Origin: Robertmurraya andreesenii
GTDB taxonomy: Bacteria; Bacillota; Bacilli; Bacillales; Cytobacillaceae
DNA length: 64,000 bases
Reading direction: 5' to 3'
Assembly: GCF_030813005.1 (NCBI RefSeq)
Contig: NZ_JAUSTU010000012.1
Location: 1 to 64,000 of the forward strand
This document shows, piece by piece, positions 42,601 to 51,533 of the stretch (position 1 is the stretch's first letter; each line of letters begins with the position of its first letter). The notes below the pieces were generated by a model. It was given only the letters and a program-made list of their open reading frames with translations, was not told the DNA's origin and searched no databases. A program made the position numbers and the translations under genes.

Positions 42601-44769
42601 ATGGTTAACAAACAAAAGAAGAAAAAGAAGAGAACAATCCCCATTCGCTTAAATATTTTGTTTTTTGTCGTGTTTTTTCTATTTTCAATTCTGATTCTAC
42701 GCTTAGGTGTCGTCCAAATCGTCTATGGGAATGATTATAAGCGGGAAATTGAACGGACAGAGGATATTACGGTTAATAGTCCAGTTCCAAGAGGAAAAAT
42801 GTTTGACAGAAATGGCAAGGTCATTGTCGATAACATGCCGAGGAATGCCATTACCTATACGAACTTCGGTGTGAGCCAAGATGAAATGCTTAAGGTTGCA
42901 GAAAGATTGGCAGAGCTGATTGATTTAAAGCCTGACAAAGTTCAGGAAAGGGATAAACAGGATTATTGGATGATCAAAAATCCTGATCGGGCTAAAGAGA
43001 AGGTAACGAAAAAAGAATTAGATGCCCTTAAGGAAAAATATGAGGATACGAAGGAATATAATAAAGAGGTATACAAGCTTCAGCTGGATCGTATTACAAA
43101 GGCTGAACTGAATGAGTTGACTGATAAGGATCTTGAAATTCTTGCAATTTATCGTGCTTTTAGCAGTGGCTATGCCTTAACTCCACAAATCGTCAAGAAC
43201 GAGGATGTAACCCAGGAGGAATTTGCCCTTGTTAGTGAGAATCTGCAATATCTTCCTGGTGTGGATACGACGACAGACTGGGAAAGATCCTATACATTTG
43301 GTAGCACCTTAAAGACTGTCCTTGGTAAAGTAACGGACTCCAATGAAGGGATCCCAAAGGAGGAGCTAGATTATTATTTAGCGAGAGATTATAACCGGAA
43401 CGACCGTGTCGGCAAGAGTTATTTAGAAAAACAATATGAGGATGTCCTTCATGGGCAAAAGGAAAAGGTAAAAAATATCACCGACAAAACAGGCAAGGTG
43501 ATTGAAACCAAGGTTATTTCCGAAGGTGAGAGAGGGAAGGATCTCGTTTTAACCATTGATATGGATTTGCAGCTAGAGGTTGAAAAAATCATTGAGGAAG
43601 AGCTCATGAAGGCGAAGCAATCCCCGAGAACGGGGTTGTTGGATCGAGCATTTGTGGTATTAATGGATCCGAATACGGGGGATGTACTCACGATGGCAGG
43701 AAAGCAGCTTGTGAGGGACAAAGAAACTGGAAAAACCGAATTGCAGGATTTTGCTTTAGGTACGATCACAACCTCGTACAATGTTGGCTCAACGGTTAAA
43801 GGGGCAACCGTATTGACAGGATATCAAACAGGTGCTATTCGTCCGGGAACCGTTTTTTATGATGCACCTTTAAAAATTAAAAATTCAAAAAAAATAAGTT
43901 CGTGGAAAAACTTTGGCAATACGAGTGATATTCGAGCGTTAAGAGTTTCATCCAACGTCTATATGTTTAAAACAGCGATTGAAATTGGTCAAGGTCATTA
44001 TGAATATGAAAAGCCTTTACCGATTAATAAGAAGGCGTTTGATACCATGCGAGAATCCTTTGCTCAATTTGGTCTTGGCAATCGCACAGGGATAGACCTA
44101 CCGAATGAGGCAACAGGATATGTGGGACCGCAAAAGGATCCAGCACAACTGCTCTTCTTAGCAATCGGACAGTATGACACCTATACACCAATGCAATTAG
44201 CCCAATATGTTTCGACGATTGCGAACGGGGGCTACCGAATTCAGCCAAGGCTCGTAAAAGAGATTCGCGATCCTTTGATGGAAAGTGAAGAGCTGGGTCC
44301 AGTTGTTAAGGAAATTGAACCAAAGGTATTAAATCGGATCAAGCTACAAAAGGGCTGGATGGAAAACATTCATGAGGGCTTCAGACAGGTGACTCAGCAT
44401 CCTGAGGGCACGGCTTATAAGAAATTTATTGGGGCTACGTATTCTCCAGCAGGAAAAACAGGAACAGCTCAGGGCTTCTATGATGGACCACAGCGGAATA
44501 AATATGATGAGCCACCAGAAGTGATGAACCTGAGTTTTGTTGGCTATGCACCTCATAATGACCCAGAAGTTGCCATTTCTGTAGTGGTTCCTTGGGCCTA
44601 CCAGGGAAGAAGCGGTGGACATTCAGCCAATACGACCATTGCCCGAAGAGTACTGGACAAGTACTTTGAGATGAAGAAAACACGTGAAGAAAATAAACTA
44701 AATCAAAATTCTACTTCTACAGAAAATCAGAATGATGAAATGAATGAAGAACAACAAAATGAAGAATAA
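42601..44769 (+). CDS. pbpA: Class B penicillin-binding protein PbpA (PBP2A)
   Basis: A 722-residue transpeptidase that cross-links peptidoglycan during cell elongation. A basic N-terminus and one membrane helix (about 14-36) are followed by the dimerisation domain and the transpeptidase domain, with the active-site motif S397-T-V-K400, SSN in VSSNVYM, and KTG in AGKTGTAQG. The C-terminal tail is rich in Asn, Glu and Gln and is probably unstructured. It stands between yqgE and the pst operon, as in B. subtilis, and ends in its own terminator. Confidence 0.95.
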   Translation: MVNKQKKKKKRTIPIRLNILFFVVFFLFSILILRLGVVQIVYGNDYKREIERTEDITVNSPVPRGKMFDRNGKVIVDNMPRNAITYTNFGVSQDEMLKVAERLAELIDLKPDKVQERDKQDYWMIKNPDRAKEKVTKKELDALKEKYEDTKEYNKEVYKLQLDRITKAELNELTDKDLEILAIYRAFSSGYALTPQIVKNEDVTQEEFALVSENLQYLPGVDTTTDWERSYTFGSTLKTVLGKVTDSNEGIPKEELDYYLARDYNRNDRVGKSYLEKQYEDVLHGQKEKVKNITDKTGKVIETKVISEGERGKDLVLTIDMDLQLEVEKIIEEELMKAKQSPRTGLLDRAFVVLMDPNTGDVLTMAGKQLVRDKETGKTELQDFALGTITTSYNVGSTVKGATVLTGYQTGAIRPGTVFYDAPLKIKNSKKISSWKNFGNTSDIRALRVSSNVYMFKTAIEIGQGHYEYEKPLPINKKAFDTMRESFAQFGLGNRTGIDLPNEATGYVGPQKDPAQLLFLAIGQYDTYTPMQLAQYVSTIANGGYRIQPRLVKEIRDPLMESEELGPVVKEIEPKVLNRIKLQKGWMENIHEGFRQVTQHPEGTAYKKFIGATYSPAGKTGTAQGFYDGPQRNKYDEPPEVMNLSFVGYAPHNDPEVAISVVVPWAYQGRSGGHSANTTIARRVLDKYFEMKKTREENKLNQNSTSTENQNDEMNEEQQNEE

Positions 44770-44777
44770 AGAAGTGG

Positions 44778-44809
44778 ACTGTCTTTCTCCTTGAAGGACA
44801 GTTTTTTTT
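44778..44809 (+). terminator. Terminator after pbpA
   Basis: ACTGTCTTTC and GAAGGACAGT arms with a short loop, followed by eight T residues. Confidence 0.9.
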
Positions 44810-44833
44810 GATCAAAATTAAGTAATTTGTGTT

Positions 44834-44893
44834 TTTACTCAAATTTACTTCCTTTTTACAAAAGCTTTACATTTGATTAAAACCGTATTTACA
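44834..44893 (+). promoter_or_regulatory. PhoP box of the pst operon, six hexamer repeats
   Basis: Six TTTACA-like hexamers begin at 44834, 44844, 44855, 44866, 44877 and 44888 (TTTACT, TTTACT, TTTACA, TTTACA, TTAAAA, TTTACA), so they are spaced 10 or 11 bp apart on one DNA face. A -10 candidate TATGAT follows at 44903-44908. This matches the PhoP-binding pattern TT(A/T/C)ACA-N5 of Bacillus. Confidence 0.88.
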
Positions 44894-44957
44894 GTGACCG
44901 TTTATGATCTTAGTTGTAGGACAAAGCAACCAAAACTTTTAGGGGGAATTGTGGGAA

Positions 44958-45953
44958 ATGAAAAATCTTAAAAATCTTGCTTTATTTTTTATCTTAGCAG
45001 CTTTGCTCGTGTTTGCTACCGCATGTGGTAACAATTCAGAAGGAACCGAAGCAAGCCCGAAAGGTGAGGATGATAGCACAGCAGATACAACAGAATTAGA
45101 GGGAAGTGTTGTCGTGGATGGTTCAGGTACAGTATTTCCATTCATGGCAAAAATGGCAGAAAACTATATGGTAGATGAACAACCAAATGTATCTGTTGAG
45201 GTTGGACGTGCTGGAACGTCTGCAGGATTTAAGAAATTCTTAGTTGAAGAGGGCGGAACAGATTTTAATGATGCATCCCGCCAAATGAAAGACGAAGAAA
45301 AAGCTACAGCTGAGGATTTAGGCATTGAAGTACAAGAATTAAAGGTTGCATTAGATGGATTAACCTTTGTTATTAATTCTGAAAATGATTGGGCAAAGGA
45401 ATTAACGAAGGAAGAACTAATGGACATTTTCTTAGCAAGTGGGAATAAGAAAAAATGGTCTGATGTTCGCCCTGGTTTTCCAGATGAACCTATTGCCAAA
45501 ATGGGACCAAACGAAAATCATGGAACCTATGAATTCTTCTGGGAAAAGATTCTTGATGAGCAGGATATAGATGAGGCTACAGATCTACAGCAAGAGTACT
45601 CGGTTTTAGTTGACCAAGTATCAAAGGATAAATATGCGATTGCCTTCTTCGGTTATGGATATTATGAAAGCAACAAGGATAAGCTGCAAGCAGTGAAGGT
45701 AGACTTTGGTAATGGTGGAGTGGAGCCAAGCCAAGATACAATTGGAGAGAGCGATGATTTTGCATACAGCCCATTCACACGCCCAGTATTCACCTATCTA
45801 AATGTGAATAGGGCTAAGGAAAAAGCACAGGTACTAGACTATGCCATCTACACGATGAAAAATGCACAAAAAGTAGCATCTGAGACTGGGTTTGCTCCAT
45901 TAACTGATGAGGAAATCGAAGCTTCTATTAAAACGTTAGAGGGCTTGAAATAA
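44958..45953 (+). CDS. pstS: Phosphate-binding lipoprotein PstS
   Basis: A 331-residue substrate-binding protein of the high-affinity phosphate ABC transporter. The signal peptide ends in the lipobox FATAC (Cys23 lipidated). The phosphate-binding segments VVDGSGTVFPF and RAGTSAGFKKF follow. ATG 44958 starts a normal lipoprotein signal; a TTG three codons upstream is too close to the AGGGGG ribosome site. The gene is led by a six-repeat PhoP box, so strong induction under phosphate starvation is expected. A hairpin separates it from pstC. Confidence 0.96.
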   Translation: MKNLKNLALFFILAALLVFATACGNNSEGTEASPKGEDDSTADTTELEGSVVVDGSGTVFPFMAKMAENYMVDEQPNVSVEVGRAGTSAGFKKFLVEEGGTDFNDASRQMKDEEKATAEDLGIEVQELKVALDGLTFVINSENDWAKELTKEELMDIFLASGNKKKWSDVRPGFPDEPIAKMGPNENHGTYEFFWEKILDEQDIDEATDLQQEYSVLVDQVSKDKYAIAFFGYGYYESNKDKLQAVKVDFGNGGVEPSQDTIGESDDFAYSPFTRPVFTYLNVNRAKEKAQVLDYAIYTMKNAQKVASETGFAPLTDEEIEASIKTLEGLK

Positions 45954-45955
45954 GA

Positions 45956-45977
45956 TTAGGAGGAATAATCCTTCTAA
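45956..45977 (+). other. Hairpin in the pstS-pstC gap
   Basis: TTAGGAGGA and TCCTTCTAA pair (one G-T wobble) with a 4-base loop just after the pstS stop and without a T-tract. Such a structure could stabilise the pstS message relative to the rest of the operon. Confidence 0.5.
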
Positions 45978-46071
45978 GCTAGCAGAAGATGAGATGGAAC
46001 CGAAGGAGGATCCACTCGTTTTTCTGCTTGTTTCCTAAAGGTTGGTCAATTTCTGGAAGGAGAAAACGGTT

Positions 46072-47028
46072 TTGAATAAAACGATAAATCAAGCGAACGA
46101 GAAGAAATTAGAGATTAGAAAAATGATCCAACAAAATAAGCAATCTACTTCTATCTCAAGCATTGTGGAAAAGATGATACCGAAATTACTATTGGTGATT
46201 GCGATTATTTCCGTTGTGACGACAGCAGGGATCCTCATTACCCTACTATCTGAGACGGTGGCATTTTTTAGAGAAGTTTCTTTCGTTGAATTTTTCACCG
46301 GCACGGTCTTAAAACCGTTGGGACAGAATGCACAGTTCGGTGTACTGCCGCTCTTGACGGGTACGCTGCTCTCCTCCGCCATTGCCATGCTAGTGGCTAT
46401 TCCAATTGGTCTTATGACAGCTGTTTATTTAAGTGAATATGCTTCGGATAAGGTTAGAAGGGTATTAAAGCCAATCCTTGAAATTCTTGCTGGTATTCCA
46501 ACCATTGTTTATGGATTTTTTGCTTTAACCTTTGTTACTCCCATCTTGAGGAGCATAATTCCGGGACTGGAGCCAACGAATATTTTGAGTCCAGGGATTG
46601 TGATGGGAATTATGATTATTCCAATGGTTGCTTCCTTATCGGAGGATGCTCTTGGAGCGGTACCAAACGCCATGAGGGAAGGTGCTCTTGCTCTCGGAGC
46701 AACGAAACTGGAAGTAACGTGGAAGGTTGTGGTTCCAGCAGCTATTTCGGGAATCATTGCTTCCTTTGTTCTTGGAATCTCCCGTGCGATTGGAGAAACG
46801 ATGATCGTGACGATTGCCAGTGGAAGCTCCAAGAACTTTACCTTTGATCTTACTCAATCGATGCAAACGATGACAGCCTATATCGTGGAAGTGACGGGTG
46901 GAGATGCACCGGCAGGGTCTACGCTTTATTACAGCCTTTATGCTGTTGCGATGACTTTGTTTGTATTCACACTGGTAATGAATTTAATCGCCCAATATGT
47001 TTCTCGTAAATTTAGGGAGGAGTACTAA
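46072..47028 (+). CDS. pstC: Phosphate ABC transporter permease PstC
   Basis: A 318-residue inner-membrane subunit of the Pst transporter. It has a hydrophilic N-terminal stretch (1-35) and then six membrane segments; the ABC-permease EAA-type loop is seen at about 208-235 (AMREGALALGATKLEVTWKVVVPAA region). The start is TTG 46072, chosen for GGAAGGAG about 9 bases upstream. It is followed at 2 bp by pstA. Order pstS-pstC-pstA-pstB-phoU is the standard one. Confidence 0.95.
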   Translation: MNKTINQANEKKLEIRKMIQQNKQSTSISSIVEKMIPKLLLVIAIISVVTTAGILITLLSETVAFFREVSFVEFFTGTVLKPLGQNAQFGVLPLLTGTLLSSAIAMLVAIPIGLMTAVYLSEYASDKVRRVLKPILEILAGIPTIVYGFFALTFVTPILRSIIPGLEPTNILSPGIVMGIMIIPMVASLSEDALGAVPNAMREGALALGATKLEVTWKVVVPAAISGIIASFVLGISRAIGETMIVTIASGSSKNFTFDLTQSMQTMTAYIVEVTGGDAPAGSTLYYSLYAVAMTLFVFTLVMNLIAQYVSRKFREEY

Positions 47029-47030
47029 GG

Positions 47031-47915
47031 ATGAAATACATCGATGCAACACAATTACAGAAAAAATTAGGCTCCCGACTATTCAAAAATCGTTTAGCTA
47101 GTAGGATCTTCTTCCTTTCTACGCTTGTTGGTTTAGTCGTACTGGCGATCCTCATTTATCGTGTGTTCGCTCAAAGTATCGGTTGGATTGACCTTGATTT
47201 TTTAACGAATAGACTCTCCACAGTCCCTGAAAGAGCAGGAATATTCGGGGCCATCACTGGAACATTCTGGCTCATGCTTGTCGTAGCACCAGTTACCTTT
47301 ATCCTTGGGGTCGGAACGGCCATTTATTTGGAGGAATATGCAAAAAAAGGCCGCTTCCAATCCTTTGTTCAAATTAATATCTCAAATCTTGCCGGGGTTC
47401 CTTCAATTGTTTTTGGACTGTTAGGTTTAACCGTATTTGTCAGGGGACTAAGCATGGGGGCTGTCATTCTTGCTGGGGGGTTAACGATGGCTCTTCTTGT
47501 GTTACCGATCGTCGTTGTTTCAGCCCAGGAGGCGATTCGAGCCGTCCCACAGTTTTTGAGGGATGCTTCCTATGGAATGGGTGCAACCAAGTGGCAAACG
47601 ATCAAAAATGTCGTCTTGCCAGCGGCATTGCCAGGAATTCTTACTGGCGTGATTTTGGCTCTCTCAAGAGCAATTGGTGAAACGGCTCCCCTTGTTGTAC
47701 TAGGAATTCCAGCACTGTTAATCCCGATACCAGATGGGTTGTTTGATAAATTTACCGTATTGCCCCTACAAATCTATTATTGGACGATCGATGCCGCATT
47801 AGTAAAAGAATATGCAAACTTAGCAGCAGCATCCATTGTCATCCTGTTAATTATTTTGTTCTTGATGAATTCGGTAGCGATTTTGATTCGGAATAAATTT
47901 CAGAGGCGATATTAA
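47031..47915 (+). CDS. pstA: Phosphate ABC transporter permease PstA
   Basis: A 294-residue second permease of the Pst system, with six membrane segments and the coupling loop FLRDASYGMGATKWQTIKNVVLPAA (about 180-204, given here only as its location and outline). The ATG lies 3 bases after the pstC stop with AGGAG inside pstC. It forms a heterodimeric channel with PstC. pstB follows at 16 bp. Confidence 0.95.
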   Translation: MKYIDATQLQKKLGSRLFKNRLASRIFFLSTLVGLVVLAILIYRVFAQSIGWIDLDFLTNRLSTVPERAGIFGAITGTFWLMLVVAPVTFILGVGTAIYLEEYAKKGRFQSFVQINISNLAGVPSIVFGLLGLTVFVRGLSMGAVILAGGLTMALLVLPIVVVSAQEAIRAVPQFLRDASYGMGATKWQTIKNVVLPAALPGILTGVILALSRAIGETAPLVVLGIPALLIPIPDGLFDKFTVLPLQIYYWTIDAALVKEYANLAAASIVILLIILFLMNSVAILIRNKFQRRY

Positions 47916-47931
47916 GGAGGAGTCGAGGTAT

Positions 47932-48759
47932 ATGGTAGAGTTAGTTGCGGAAAGAAAGCAAATGGTCAGCTTTTCGACCCAGGCAAAATCAGCTGTTGTA
48001 ACAAAAAAGCCCATTTTTCAGACGAGGGATTTAAATCTTTGGTATGGAGAGGACCACGCGTTAAAAAGTATCAATTTAGAACTTCATGAAAATGAGGTGA
48101 CAGCGATTATCGGTCCATCAGGGTGTGGAAAATCAACATTTATCAAAACATTAAATCGAATGGTTGAACTGATCCCTGTTGTGAGAATTTCTGGTGATAT
48201 CGTATATCGTGAAAAAAATATACTCGACAAATCCTACAAAGTGGAAGACTTAAGAACCCATGTTGGAATGGTTTTTCAGAAGCCGAACCCATTCCCTAAA
48301 TCCATCTATGAAAATATTGCTTACGGTCCAAAAATTCATGGCATTCGCAATAAGAAATTTCTTGACGAAATCGTTGAAAAAAGTCTTCGCGGTGCTGCGA
48401 TTTGGGATGAGGTAAAGGACAGACTTCATGAGAATGCCTATGGCCTATCAGGTGGACAGCAGCAACGGATTTGCATCGCTCGATGTTTAGCAATTGAACC
48501 CGATGTCATTCTGATGGATGAACCAACCTCTGCACTCGATCCAATTTCGACATTAAAGATTGAAGAGCTCGTCCAAGAATTGAAAAAGGATTTCAGCATT
48601 ATTATTGTGACTCATAATATGCAACAGGCAGCTCGTATATCTGACAAAACGGCTTTCTTCCTCAATGGTGAAGTGATTGAGTTTGATGAAACAAATAAAA
48701 TTTTCTCTAATCCTTCAGACAAGAGAACGGAAGATTATATAACAGGTCGTTTCGGTTAA
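47932..48759 (+). CDS. pstB: Phosphate ABC transporter ATPase PstB
   Basis: A 275-residue ABC ATPase that powers phosphate import. Walker A GPSGCGKST (about 61-69), signature LSGGQQQR, Walker B VILMDEPTSALDP and the switch histidine in THNM are intact. The first 25 residues are an extra, poorly conserved N-terminus. B. subtilis has two tandem pstB genes at this place; here there is one. AAGGAGGAG precedes the ATG. Confidence 0.96.
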   Translation: MVELVAERKQMVSFSTQAKSAVVTKKPIFQTRDLNLWYGEDHALKSINLELHENEVTAIIGPSGCGKSTFIKTLNRMVELIPVVRISGDIVYREKNILDKSYKVEDLRTHVGMVFQKPNPFPKSIYENIAYGPKIHGIRNKKFLDEIVEKSLRGAAIWDEVKDRLHENAYGLSGGQQQRICIARCLAIEPDVILMDEPTSALDPISTLKIEELVQELKKDFSIIIVTHNMQQAARISDKTAFFLNGEVIEFDETNKIFSNPSDKRTEDYITGRFG

Positions 48760-48816
48760 CATGATTCGGTAGGGGTCTGATCCTAATAAAAGAAATAACC
48801 TTAAGGGAGAGGTAAC

Positions 48817-49476
48817 ATGACGGTTCGTGAAAAATTCCAGCTTGATTTGAATGAGCTACAGGATAAATTGCTTCAGCTTGGAAATCTAGCAGATGAAGCG
48901 TTAAAAAAATCCATTGAGGCATTGGAAACACATGATATGGATTTAGCCCTAGATATTATGGATAATGATGCAGTCATTGATGATCTGTATGAGGAAATCA
49001 ATGATTTTGCCATTCTCCTTATCGCCAAACAAGCCCCCGTCGCTATTGATTTACGTCGGATTATCGTTGCCATTAAAATTGCGACAGATATCGAGCGCAT
49101 TGGTGACTTTGGGGTCAATGTGGCGAAATCCGCCATTCGTATTGGGAAAGAAGAACATGTTAAGCCAATCGGACAAGTGAAGGAGATGTATAACATTACT
49201 TCTGAAATGCTGAAGCTTTCACTGAAGGCATTTCGTGATGAAGATGTAGCGGTTGCGAAGAAGGTAGCCGATATGGATGATAAGGTGGATGATCTATATG
49301 GGGAGACCATTCGTGAATTGTTAGAAATCAACCAGAAACAACCAGAGAGCACTGCCCAAATTACGCAGCTATCGTTTGTTTGCCGCTATCTAGAACGGGC
49401 TGCCGATCACGTAACCAATATCTCTGAGAGCATTGTGTACCTCGTTAAGGGGAAGCATTATGATTTGAATGAATAG
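48817..49476 (+). CDS. phoU: Phosphate uptake regulator PhoU
   Basis: A 219-residue all-helical protein made of two repeats of the PhoU fold, with metal-binding acidic motifs (ATDIERIGDFGVNVAKSA near 88-105 and RYLERAADHVTNISES near 190-205). PhoU tempers the Pst transporter and signals phosphate sufficiency. It follows pstB by 57 bp on the same strand with AAGGGAGAGG upstream, so it is the last gene of the operon. It is absent from the B. subtilis pst operon, which makes this arrangement more like that of other Firmicutes. Confidence 0.93.
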   Translation: MTVREKFQLDLNELQDKLLQLGNLADEALKKSIEALETHDMDLALDIMDNDAVIDDLYEEINDFAILLIAKQAPVAIDLRRIIVAIKIATDIERIGDFGVNVAKSAIRIGKEEHVKPIGQVKEMYNITSEMLKLSLKAFRDEDVAVAKKVADMDDKVDDLYGETIRELLEINQKQPESTAQITQLSFVCRYLERAADHVTNISESIVYLVKGKHYDLNE

Positions 49477-49525
49477 AAAAAATAGAGAAGAAGGAGCCAT
49501 GACAGCTTCCTCTTCTCTATTTTTT
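49477..49525. terminator. Bidirectional terminator after phoU
   Basis: AAAAAATAGAGAAGAAGGAG and CTTCCTCTTCTCTATTTTTT form a long stem serving phoU and the convergent gene. Confidence 0.92.
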
Positions 49526-50020
49526 AGTTTTGGTAATAATTTTGCCGATTTCCCCGTAATCCATCTTACTGTTCAGTTCAAAGCTACCAACTTGAACCTT
49601 TGTGCTATAATCGTGGTCGATTAAATATTGTTCAAACTGATATTGGTCGTCAATAATTTTTTCCTTTTCCAAAATCTTCGAGATTTCCTCTGTATTCATC
49701 CCACTTGCAATCACCAGCTGATAGGTGACAACAGGCTGAGTTTCTTCTGCTTCTCCCTGATCCTTCTCTTCTTCTTCTTCTTTAGGATTTTTTTGCTCAG
49801 CTTTCCCTTTCTCATCCTGCTTTATAGAGTCTTTCTTGTTTTCCTCTAGCTTTTCATAGTCAGACTTTGCCATTACGATATATCCTTGTTCTTCTAGAAT
49901 GGTCCTTGCTTTTTCCAGGTCCAAAGAATCTTTCTCCCCCAGAATAAAGGGGCTTACCCCAAAAATAATCGCAGCAAATAGTATTCCCAATGCGAAAGCT
50001 CGAACCGTTCTCTTATTCAT
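49517..50020 (-). CDS. yqzC: Membrane protein with MltG-type N-terminal domain (YqzC-like)
   Basis: A 167-residue protein with an N-terminal membrane helix (about 9-28), a Lys/Glu/Gln-rich linker (about 58-100), and a C-terminal module reading VIASGMNTEEISKILEKEKIIDDQYQFEQYL. This is the LysM-like substrate domain that precedes the catalytic part of the endolytic transglycosylase MltG. The catalytic domain is missing. ATG 50020 is chosen because GGTGAT precedes it and because it overlaps the upstream gene by 8 bases. Position next to the pst operon suggests YqzC of B. subtilis; this identity is moderately sure. Confidence 0.7.
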   Translation of the reverse strand: MNKRTVRAFALGILFAAIIFGVSPFILGEKDSLDLEKARTILEEQGYIVMAKSDYEKLEENKKDSIKQDEKGKAEQKNPKEEEEEKDQGEAEETQPVVTYQLVIASGMNTEEISKILEKEKIIDDQYQFEQYLIDHDYSTKVQVGSFELNSKMDYGEIGKIITKTKK

Positions 50021-50390
50021 ATCTATCACCATTAGAAAACTCTGCGATAATATGCTGTACATCCGCATTTGAAAGGGATGACTGCTTCGCTATTTGCTCA
50101 ACAGGAACTCCCTGCTGTGCCAAAGACCAAACCTGATTCTTAATAATCGCATGGATTTCTTTTCTATGAGAAGGCTCAAAGGCTGAAATGGGCTTTAAAT
50201 CATGGTCATCAATTAGCAGCTCTTCCTCCAAAATCTTTAGTTTTCTTTTTATTTGATAGAGCTCTTGAATTTGTTGCATAGAAAATTGATCCAGCTCATT
50301 TCTAATTTCTTTATAAGGATCCTTTAAGAAAATTGAAAGGATTAAGAGCAAAACAGCTAACGAAAGTAAGCCTATTAAAATTGTATCCAT
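50013..50390 (-). CDS. yqzD: Small membrane-anchored protein (YqzD-like)
   Basis: A 125-residue protein with an N-terminal membrane helix (about 3-21), a coiled-coil stretch (about 28-62) and a C-terminal helix-turn-helix-like segment (QQGVPVEQIAKQSSLSNADV, about 90-110) of the kind seen in small Bacillus proteins. It precedes and overlaps the MltG-domain protein, so the two are co-translated. AGGGAG lies before the ATG. Naming rests mainly on position. Function unknown. Confidence 0.7.
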   Translation of the reverse strand: MDTILIGLLSLAVLLLILSIFLKDPYKEIRNELDQFSMQQIQELYQIKRKLKILEEELLIDDHDLKPISAFEPSHRKEIHAIIKNQVWSLAQQGVPVEQIAKQSSLSNADVQHIIAEFSNGDRYE

Positions 50391-50696
50391 TCTCGACTCC
50401 CTCCAAGGTTGTTATTTACCGTAAAATGTCGATGATCGTCTAAATAAATCATATGAAAAATATTTTATCATTTAAAACGACTTTTTACGATGGAAAATAA
50501 GCCGATCCGCTGATCTTGACAATTTGTTGTGGCAATTGAAGAATTTTGCCGGCTTATGTTGGCTGCAAATTATGACAAAATGCGTTCATTGTGGCTTCTT
50601 CATTTACGTGCTAACATGGGTATCATAAGAGTTAATATTTATTCAATTCTGTCTATTAATCCTTTTACAAATATACTCAAATAAGCAGGTGAAGCA
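50391..50696. other. Divergent intergenic region with an inverted repeat
   Basis: 306 bp between two divergent genes. It contains TTGACA (50516-50521) with AAGAAT 17 bp later as a possible plus-strand promoter, enclosed by an 8-bp inverted repeat ATAAGCCG (50497-50504) / CGGCTTAT (50550-50557). No coding potential is seen. The inverted repeat could be an operator or a hairpin. Confidence 0.4.
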
Positions 50697-51329
50697 ATGA
50701 AAACAGATATCTATTTTGCAATGAATGAAGAAGAGACAGCCGCTCCTTCTTTCCCAACCTATCTATCGGTAACTCCTGGAATTTGGATGGATGGCAAAAC
50801 CTATTGGGTTCGTGATAGCAGTGAGAAGATGATTCCTGAGGAATCGATATCTATTCATGTCAGAGAAAGCTCCCTTCATTCCAAAACAAGAATACATGAT
50901 GTGTTCATAAAGAATCATGGGAATCGTTCACGGGATATTAAGGTCTTGTTTATTCATTATTATCCAAAAATAACTAAGGAAGTCCTCAGCTTTGTTTCCC
51001 CTGCTGAGCAATCGATTTTCCACATTAAAAACGAACGAATCTTTCTAGTCAATGGACAGTGTCAGGATCGTACTTCCGAGCAGATGACGGTTCAGCCTCT
51101 ATGGAACATCCATACCGATTTGATTTGGCAATCAGCTGAAAACGGGGTTCTAAAATATCAGCCAATGGCTAAGGGAATGGCAGGTAGTATTTTTTCTCTT
51201 AGATCAAAGGTAGGTGTCAACAAAATTTGTAAGGCTTCCGCATGGATGGTATTCGGCAATAATAAAAATGAATTGCTGCAACTGAATCAGTATGTAAAAA
51301 ACACACTAGCATTTCCTCCTAAAAGATGA
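50697..51329 (+). CDS. Hypothetical protein, 210 residues
   Basis: A soluble-looking protein with no signal peptide or membrane helix that I cannot assign. The middle contains the pattern HDVFIKNHGNRSRDIKVLFIHYYPKI, which looks like an immunoglobulin-type beta domain (DUF11/CARDB style: strand, Asn-His-Gly-Asn turn, strand). The N-terminal part has VTPGIWMDGKTYWV. GCAGGTGAAGC precedes the ATG. It sits between the divergent yqzD-like gene and rpmG on its own. No partner or regulation is evident. Confidence 0.65.
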   Translation: MKTDIYFAMNEEETAAPSFPTYLSVTPGIWMDGKTYWVRDSSEKMIPEESISIHVRESSLHSKTRIHDVFIKNHGNRSRDIKVLFIHYYPKITKEVLSFVSPAEQSIFHIKNERIFLVNGQCQDRTSEQMTVQPLWNIHTDLIWQSAENGVLKYQPMAKGMAGSIFSLRSKVGVNKICKASAWMVFGNNKNELLQLNQYVKNTLAFPPKR

Positions 51330-51383
51330 TATTATAGAAAAGTCGTATGCGAAACTAGTGAAATGCAGTTTGGAGGGAAATTC

Positions 51384-51533
51384 ATGCGTGTAAATATCAC
51401 TTTAGCTTGCACTGAGTGTGGAGAGCGTAATTATATTTCAACAAAAAATAAACGCAACAATCCAGATCGTCTTGAGCTAAAAAAATATTGCCCAAGAGAC
51501 AAAAAGAGTACATTACATCGCGAAACAAAGTAA
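51384..51533 (+). CDS. rpmG: 50S ribosomal protein L33
   Basis: A 49-residue ribosomal protein of the large subunit. It begins MRVNITLACTECGERNY and contains KKYCPRDKK. The first zinc pair (Cys9, Cys12) and Cys36 are present, while the fourth ligand position is Asp39. This is the same form I recall for the main L33 of Bacillus. TTGGAGGG lies 7 bases before the ATG. It is a separate small gene followed by a terminator. It stands just before yqgN as in other Bacillus genomes. Confidence 0.95.
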   Translation: MRVNITLACTECGERNYISTKNKRNNPDRLELKKYCPRDKKSTLHRETK

